Assembly (NCBI RefSeq): GCF_019966595.1
Contig: NZ_JAINFJ010000005.1
Span: forward strand, 338,816-402,815
DNA length: 64,000 nucleotides
Reading direction: 5' to 3'
Source of the DNA: Oricola indica
GTDB lineage: Bacteria; Pseudomonadota; Alphaproteobacteria; Rhizobiales; Rhizobiaceae
In this document: positions 61,564 to 64,000 of the stretch, piece by piece
Layout of the letters: every line of letters begins with the position of its first letter
Numbering within the stretch: the stretch's first letter is position 1
Program-made: the position numbers and the translations under genes
Notes under the pieces: model-generated
What the model saw: only the letters and a program-made list of their open reading frames with translations
Told to the model about the DNA's origin: nothing
The model's database searches: none

Positions 61564-62624
61564 GTATCGCCACCGTCAAAGTCGAAAAGCATCCTGTCTT
61601 CCCGACCATCTTTCTGATGATCCTGGGTGCCGTTGTCGGGCTGTTTTTCGGTGCCGCCTTCCTGATGGCATCCTCTATGGTCTCTGTGGCCGCAACCGGC
61701 CCGCTTGGTGCGATCATGTACATGCCTATGGCCATGGCCGCCGTGAGCGTGATGATGACCATTGGTCTGGTTGCCACGCCGATCTGGGCGCTCATTGGCG
61801 GTTCCATGTTCGCAAAAGGCGCTTCGGGAAAGGGAAGTGCCATCACGCGCGATATGGGCGTTACGTTCTTCTCAGAGACGCATCCTGTCACCGTTCGCAC
61901 CAATCAGCTGGCCGCCGATCTTGGCTTGCCGCCTGTGCCGTTTGTGGGGTGGTATGACGCCGAAGACATCAACGCCTTTGCCATGGGCACCCGGCCGGGA
62001 AACGCCATGGTTGTTGTCAGCAAGGGTGCGGTCCAGAAGCTCAAGAGACCTGAATTTGAGGCTGTCCTTGCGCACGAGTTAGGACATATCGCCAGCAATG
62101 ACATGGCGCGTATGACCTATGCCCGTGGCGTGCAGGAAGCCCTGTCATTCTTTCTGATCTTCCGTGGTCTGAAGATGTTCGCGCGCTGGGTCTTTACGCC
62201 GTTTTCCGAGCTGGGCCTTCTCAGCTTCTCCCGCGCCAGAGAGTTCACGGCTGACCGCATTTCAGCGCGTCTCACTTCGCCTCAGGCTATGATCGGTGCA
62301 CTGGAAGCCATTGCCGCCGAAAGCGCCAGGCCTCCCCGAAACCGTTATGCCAATACGATGCTTTCATCGGCGCTCAATGATAGTGCCTGCTTGCCACCCA
62401 TCCACCGATTCAAAGTCGCATTGATGCGCTTGTTTCATGGGAAGAGAAGGGAAGCCTTGCCGAAGAGCCTTATGCGCCGGATGGCACTCCATTGCCTGTC
62501 ACTTCCGCTGCCTGATGCCCCGTCCATTGCCGTTCTTATCGTTGGCCTTTGTGACGGTCTCTGCTATGCGAACAGCAATGCGGACGTGGTGGAATCGGTA
62601 GACACAAGGGACTTGAACGCTTGA
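61560..62624 (+). CDS. M48 (HtpX-like) zinc metallopeptidase, frameshifted C-terminus
   Basis: 354 aa as the frame stands, starting with an ATGA overlap of the coupling gene. Four hydrophobic segments, HELGH (172-176) in VLAHELGHIASND, and REFTADRI with the third zinc ligand Glu. A frameshift is visible near nt 62380: in another frame TGCCTGCTTGCC leads to LLATHPPIQSRIDALVSWEE and a stop at 62515, which is the family's usual end. In the present frame the last 70 codons are unrelated and read into the tRNA gene. Either a natural truncation or a sequencing error. Confidence 0.75.
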   Translation: MSIATVKVEKHPVFPTIFLMILGAVVGLFFGAAFLMASSMVSVAATGPLGAIMYMPMAMAAVSVMMTIGLVATPIWALIGGSMFAKGASGKGSAITRDMGVTFFSETHPVTVRTNQLAADLGLPPVPFVGWYDAEDINAFAMGTRPGNAMVVVSKGAVQKLKRPEFEAVLAHELGHIASNDMARMTYARGVQEALSFFLIFRGLKMFARWVFTPFSELGLLSFSRAREFTADRISARLTSPQAMIGALEAIAAESARPPRNRYANTMLSSALNDSACLPPIHRFKVALMRLFHGKRREALPKSLMRRMALHCLSLPLPDAPSIAVLIVGLCDGLCYANSNADVVESVDTRDLNA

Positions 62625-62876
62625 GTGCGCTGGCGGAAACGCCGGACGTAGAACTGCTCAAATTCGGGGAAACCTGTCAGATGGCAATCCCGAGCCAAGC
62701 CCGAATGGTCATACATTCGGGAAGGTGTAGAGACTAGACGGGCAGCACCTAAGGCACCTGCTATGGTGAAGGTATAGTCCAGACCACAAACGCCTGAGGG
62801 CGGCGGTGAAAGCCGTAGTTGGTAAGAAAATCCCTCGGCTTCGGCCATGCGGGTTCGAGTCCCGCCGTCCGCACCA
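62580..62876 (+). tRNA. tRNA-Leu(UAA) interrupted by a group I intron
   Basis: 5' exon 62580-62614 starts GCGGACG-TGGTGGAATCGG; 3' exon 62827-62876 is AAAATCCCTCGGC... through T arm GCGGGTTCGAGTCCCGC to CGTCCGC-ACCA (7-bp acceptor stem, CCA encoded). Joining them gives AGGGA-CTTAAAA-TCCCT, the anticodon arm with anticodon UAA. The intron interrupts between position 34 (U) and 35 (A). tRNA folds perfectly in all four arms. Confidence 0.93.
62615..62826 (+). ncRNA. Group I (IC3-like) intron in tRNA-Leu(UAA)
   Basis: 212 nt. P1: exon ACTT (62611-62614) pairs with GAGT (62623-62626), with the U-G at the splice site. P2 hairpin GGCG-GAAA-CGCC. The core GGCAATCCCGAGCCAAG (62683-62699) differs in one base from the conserved trnL(UAA) intron core of cyanobacteria and plastids. 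P7 strands GACTA (62732-62736) and TAGTC (62775-62779) pair. The intron ends with G at 62826 (omega G). No ORF inside, so no homing endonuclease. Confidence 0.9.
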
Positions 62877-62991
62877 TTTAGTAAGCACAATCATTCTAAA
62901 TACTTTAGACGTGAAAAATGGATGCCAACCGTTTGTGCTATCGTCCAAAAACTCATGATCTCATTTATGAAATGGGCTAGAATAATACGCG

Positions 62992-63981
62992 ATGGCGCAA
63001 TATCCGACACCTTCTGAAATCATGCGGGCGAGACGCCCATACTTGTATTCGGATAGTGAGAACACTGATACCTATCGCTTAAGCCGGTCAGAGCTTAGCC
63101 ATCATCTCGAAACGCTGACCGATCGTAATCAGCATAAGGATTTCGAGAATTTTGCGCGCAAACTTTGCGAACGCGAGATCTGTCCAAATCTGAGACCGCA
63201 AACCGGCCCAGAAGGAGGCGGGGATGGTAAGGTAGATACCGAGACCGTTCCAGTTGACGAAGCAATCTCCCAGCGATGGTTTATTAATGGCAACGATAGT
63301 GGCGCTGCCAGGGTAGCATTTGCCTTTAGCGCCAAGAAGGGGTGGTCGGACAAAGTTCGTTCGGATGTAAAGGGCATTGCAGAGACAAAGCGCGGATACG
63401 TGAGAATATACTTTGTGACCAGCCGTCCCGCACGCCAAAAAGACAGGCTTCGCATTGAGGATGAGCTCCACAAAAGCTACGGTATTCCAGTCACAATACT
63501 TGACCGCGAATGGCTCATTGATCGTGTATTCTCTCACAACCACAAGGATATTGCCTTCGAGACCCTCGGAGTGGGGGCAATCGATCCTGACAGCCGGAAG
63601 ATCGGACCAAACGACTTTAAGAACCAGCAGGCTCTCGATGAGCTTGAAGATCGATTGGCCAAAATGGGGACATCGCGCTCTGACTATACGCAAGCAGTGA
63701 GCGATGCATTTGAGGCTGCTTCGCTTTCTAGACGCCTCGAAAAGCCGCAGTACGAGACTGAAGGTCGTTTTACTCGGGCCACAGAATTCGCAAAAAAATA
63801 TGGCGTAGAATTTCAGCTATTGCGTGCCGTTTACGAACATGCGTGGACGCGATTTTGGTGGTTTGACGATGTAAGAGGAATGCTGGAACTATATGACCGT
63901 GTTGAGAGCCTCGCTTTCGCCACTAGAGCGGTTTTCGAGCGTCCTGAATCGATAGGGATTCCCAAATCAGCGGGTTTCTGA
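62992..63981 (+). CDS. Mrr-like/PD-(D/E)xK nuclease-domain protein, possibly truncated
   Basis: 329 aa. The N-terminal half carries a nuclease-type motif series: NLRPQTGPEGGGDGKVDTET (acidic), FAFSAKKGWSDKVRSDV (Lys of the xK motif), RIYFVTSRPARQKDR and GIPVTILDREWLIDRV. These belong to large defence proteins in which the same domain precedes a long tetratricopeptide-like part. Here the frame ends at 63981 after a short helical section, so either a short version or a truncation; the window ends 19 nt later. Confidence 0.65.
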   Translation: MAQYPTPSEIMRARRPYLYSDSENTDTYRLSRSELSHHLETLTDRNQHKDFENFARKLCEREICPNLRPQTGPEGGGDGKVDTETVPVDEAISQRWFINGNDSGAARVAFAFSAKKGWSDKVRSDVKGIAETKRGYVRIYFVTSRPARQKDRLRIEDELHKSYGIPVTILDREWLIDRVFSHNHKDIAFETLGVGAIDPDSRKIGPNDFKNQQALDELEDRLAKMGTSRSDYTQAVSDAFEAASLSRRLEKPQYETEGRFTRATEFAKKYGVEFQLLRAVYEHAWTRFWWFDDVRGMLELYDRVESLAFATRAVFERPESIGIPKSAGF

Positions 63982-64000
63982 TTCATGCTTTCTGCCGGGT

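Noticed and set aside
1..64000. CRISPR arrays, rRNA genes or prophage structural genes
   Set aside because: No evenly spaced direct repeats of CRISPR type, no rRNA sequence and no capsid or tail genes were seen.

Overview
The window is high-GC alphaproteobacterial chromosome, most probably Hyphomicrobiales (rhizobial order). The signs are an Lrp-regulated alanine dehydrogenase, a CfaA/ChrR photooxidative-stress cluster, a GTTC-N7-GTTC SOS box, an FNR box before a cytochrome c peroxidase, and solo LuxR and soluble PAS chemoreceptors. From about 44.4 kb onward the DNA changes character: it carries an accessory, mobilizable island next to a broken tRNA-Leu.

Region 1 (1-6.7 kb) is a singlet-oxygen/photooxidative module: photolyase, FAD amine-oxidase-like protein, DUF1365, cyclopropane-fatty-acid-synthase-like methyltransferase, SDR, and a ChrR-like cupin with no sigma factor beside it and without the zinc ligands of the anti-sigma domain. 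Two TGATCC-N18-TA promoters of the RpoE/ECF11 type read into the lipid genes and the ChrR-like gene. Region 2 (6.8-23 kb) is ordinary core metabolism: cysK, AlaX, phosphatase, sulfurtransferase, ald/lrp, aroA, cpdB, a transporter-like protein, ilvA, trkH. Region 3 (23-36 kb) is patchy. It has an SOS-box-preceded Zn-ribbon protein, a decayed polymorphic-toxin tip with a DUF2019-like immunity gene (and the relic of a second such pair), a redox HxlR/FMN-reductase pair, a 1141-aa autotransporter, an FNR-controlled cytochrome c peroxidase and adenine deaminase, whose 3' end is repeated twice more downstream. Region 4 (36-44 kb) is signalling: GGDEF-EAL, two soluble chemoreceptors, LuxR.

Region 5 (44.34-64 kb) is the island. 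It opens at a 3' fragment of tRNA-Leu. A minus-strand series follows: C5 methyltransferase, Vsr endonuclease, a 75-aa protein, a MORC/MutL-type GHKL ATPase and two proteins of unknown function. Opposite it lies a two-gene unit of a double-GHKL histidine-kinase-like protein and a receiver-like protein. Both look like genome-defence modules, and the combination is the best candidate for an under-described system. Then come a tyrosine recombinase, small genes, a MOBQ-type relaxase gene broken by an IS3-family element with loss of its middle, a probable oriT, a VirD4/TraG coupling protein, a frameshifted M48 peptidase, a tRNA-Leu(UAA) gene carrying a group I intron in its anticodon loop, and an Mrr-like nuclease-domain protein.

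All assignments were made by reading translated sequence and motifs; no database search was run.
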